Positions 14,520 through 15,757 of a stretch of 15,757 nucleotides of DNA are shown here, one piece after another. The stretch covers positions 1-15,757 of the forward strand of contig JBBRVG010000090.1 in assembly GCA_038247115.1 (NCBI GenBank), written 5' to 3'. The translations under genes were made by a program, and so were the position numbers. Below the pieces are notes generated by a model. It did no database searches, was not told where the DNA came from, and was given only the letters and a program-made list of their open reading frames with translations. Source of the stretch: Pseudaeromonas sp038247115 (lineage in GTDB: Bacteria; Pseudomonadota; Gammaproteobacteria; Enterobacterales; Aeromonadaceae). How positions within the stretch are numbered: position 1 is the first letter of the stretch; each line of letters opens with the position of its first letter.

Positions 14520-15311
14520 ATGTTCAATCACACCGCATACCGCGCCGGGCTGCTACTGCTGCTGCTGGTTTCCATCAACTGTACGGCGGAAGAAAAAATC
14601 GGCCCGTCATTTGATTGCCAGCGGGCGACGCTGGAGATCGAAAAATGGATTTGTAACGACCCACAATTGGCCCTTGCCGACCAGATCATCCATGACAGCT
14701 ATCGCCTCTTGCTCAAACAGGTAGCCAACCGGCAAGCCCTTATCACCGAACAACGCGCCTGGCTTAAAGCCAGAAACAACTTTCGCGATGAGCAAAAAAA
14801 TAAAATCTTCTTCGAGGGTAAAGTGTTCGAGCAGGGAGGTTTTTACGAGTCGGAGCAGGTCAATAATACCTTTGCCAATCGCCTATATGAGCTATTTGAC
14901 CAGATCCCCAAGGCGCAACAGCAGCCGTTGCGCGAAGGCTACCTGCGCCGTATGGGCTATCGCCACACGCCAACCGATCCGGTGGAAAAGATGCTCTACC
15001 TGGAAGAACGCGCTTACGCATGGGAGAACATCACAGATGAGTGTTATCAGATGGCGAATAAGATCATCCGCAATGACCACGGCATAGCCGTGCTGGCCAG
15101 GCAAAGCGATTATCTGTGTGACGGAAGATCCGTTGTTTCCACAGGGATAACCGCCTATTGCGTGACCAACCAGACAATCACGGCCGTCGATACCACCCAA
15201 TTACAGAGCACCATCGGCCTCGACGGTGCACAGCTCAGTGTCGAAGATGAACGCATCGTCGAATTTGCCAACCGCCTCTCGGCCAAAACACTCTGTCAAA
15301 AAGCGAAATAA
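14520..15311 (+). CDS. Exported LprI/DUF1311-like protein, copy B
   Basis: A 263-residue tandem paralog of copy A, exactly the same length. It has a signal peptide (GLLLLLLVSINCTA, likely cut before EEKIG), then GPSFDCQRATLEIEKWICNDPQLALADQIIHDSYRLLLK and LITEQRAWLKARNNF, the LprI/DUF1311-like half. The C-terminal half repeats DPVEKMLYLEERAYAWE, KIIRNDHGIAVLAR, YLCDGRS, AYCV and LSAKTLC. The cysteine framework is shared, but the protein has diverged widely from copy A elsewhere, consistent with an older duplication under changing selection. AAGGA precedes the start by seven bases. Presumably a periplasmic binding or inhibitor protein; partner unknown. Confidence 0.82.
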   Translation: MFNHTAYRAGLLLLLLVSINCTAEEKIGPSFDCQRATLEIEKWICNDPQLALADQIIHDSYRLLLKQVANRQALITEQRAWLKARNNFRDEQKNKIFFEGKVFEQGGFYESEQVNNTFANRLYELFDQIPKAQQQPLREGYLRRMGYRHTPTDPVEKMLYLEERAYAWENITDECYQMANKIIRNDHGIAVLARQSDYLCDGRSVVSTGITAYCVTNQTITAVDTTQLQSTIGLDGAQLSVEDERIVEFANRLSAKTLCQKAK

Positions 15312-15418
15312 CAGCGCTTAAGGGTCTTCAACCAGGGTCCAATACATTCTCTGCCTCACCACGGATCACGATGGCGTCCCTTCTGGAACAGCCAGAAACG
15401 CAGTCAGATCACTCAACC

Positions 15419-15480
15419 CCGGATACAACGGCTTTATCTATGTCGACCTGCATGACGCCAGCAACGGCCGCGAGCTGTAA
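15419..15480 (+). pseudogene. Truncated second copy of the bglA 3' end
   Basis: Reads GYNGFIYVDLHDASNGREL followed by a stop, matching the last codons of bglA. Relative to bglA it lacks 9 bases near its start and 63 bases between the DLHD and ASNGREL codons; both losses keep the frame. No upstream bglA sequence is attached, so it cannot make an enzyme. It marks the start of the second repeat of the cassette. Confidence 0.85.
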
Positions 15481-15494
15481 TCGGGGATGACCGC

Positions 15495-15550
15495 AGGGAT
15501 TATCCTGCCGTGAAAAAACAATCAGGCCCGGCAATTGCCGGGCCTGATTG
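15495..15550 (+). terminator. Second copy of the bglA terminator
   Basis: Repeats the small hairpin and the 32-bp perfect palindrome (15519-15550) found after bglA, with two single-base insertions and one substitution before the palindrome. It would end transcription of the exported paralogs. Confidence 0.75.
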
Positions 15551-15731
15551 TCTCCTAGCTCCGAATATCAAAACTCGGGACCAACAACAAAGTGCCACTT
15601 TGTGACCTCGGCAAATAAAAACTCCTTTCAAGTGCCAAATGACTTCGGTAATTTACAACACACATTCATGTGTTCCGCCTTAATGCATTTTAATAAGGCG
15701 ATAGGGATATCCAGCCGGGGGCCAATAGCAA
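15551..15731 (+). repeat. Second copy of the cassette leader
   Basis: Matches 12041-12221 without gaps and with five substitutions. The three hairpin arms are unchanged. Confidence 0.9.
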
Positions 15732-15757
15732 ATGTTAAGAGAATTCGATAAATCAGA
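15732..15757 (+). CDS. Start of a second MLREFDKS-type gene (cut by window edge)
   Basis: The final 26 bases read M-L-R-E-F-D-K-S and are identical to the start of the 12222 gene, at the same distance from the repeated leader. A paralog is expected to continue past the right edge, but only eight whole codons are visible. Confidence 0.7.

Overview
The window looks like chromosomal DNA of a gammaproteobacterium, most likely Aeromonas or a close relative. FbaA, Pgk, transketolase, MetK and BglA all align by eye, from memory, with the E. coli enzymes at near-identical length, and a LapA-type giant adhesin lies beside them. No database search was possible, so the genus is an inference.

Layout. 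(1) Positions 1-1418 (minus) hold the N-terminal part of a very large surface adhesin: a LapA-like retention module with a TAAG protease site, then 91-residue cadherin-like repeats that run off the left edge. (2) Positions 1684-6486 (minus) hold fbaA, pgk and tkt, three central carbon genes each followed by a hairpin; epd, which often precedes pgk, is absent. (3) metK (plus, 6803-7957) diverges from tkt behind a promoter overlapped by three MetJ-type boxes and ends at a clear terminator. (4) Positions 8013-10007 are an accessory stretch, partly very AT-rich, with four minus-strand genes: a HEPN-like protein with an RNxxxH motif, an SH3-like small protein and two small membrane proteins. (5) Positions 10008-10424 are a GC-rich gene-free stretch of hairpins and a direct repeat. 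(6) bglA (plus), a 6-phospho-beta-glucosidase, has a 20-bp palindromic operator candidate upstream. (7) Positions 11973-15757 are a plus-strand cassette region: two unrecognised genes in an apparent operon, then two tandem paralogous exported proteins with an LprI/DUF1311-like N-terminal half. After these, the 3' tail of bglA, its terminator, the leader and the first codons of the first unrecognised gene appear again, offset by about 3,510 bases.

Regions 1-3 and bglA are ordinary housekeeping or catabolic functions. The most interesting part is the cassette region downstream of bglA. The repeated bglA tail and leader, the tandem exported paralogs and the unrecognised cytoplasmic-looking pair resemble an expanding array of orphan immunity genes, with bglA as the fixed anchor. 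That function is inferred from architecture: no cognate toxin, secretion gene, transposase or integrase is visible. The AT-rich HEPN gene is a second, weaker defence candidate.
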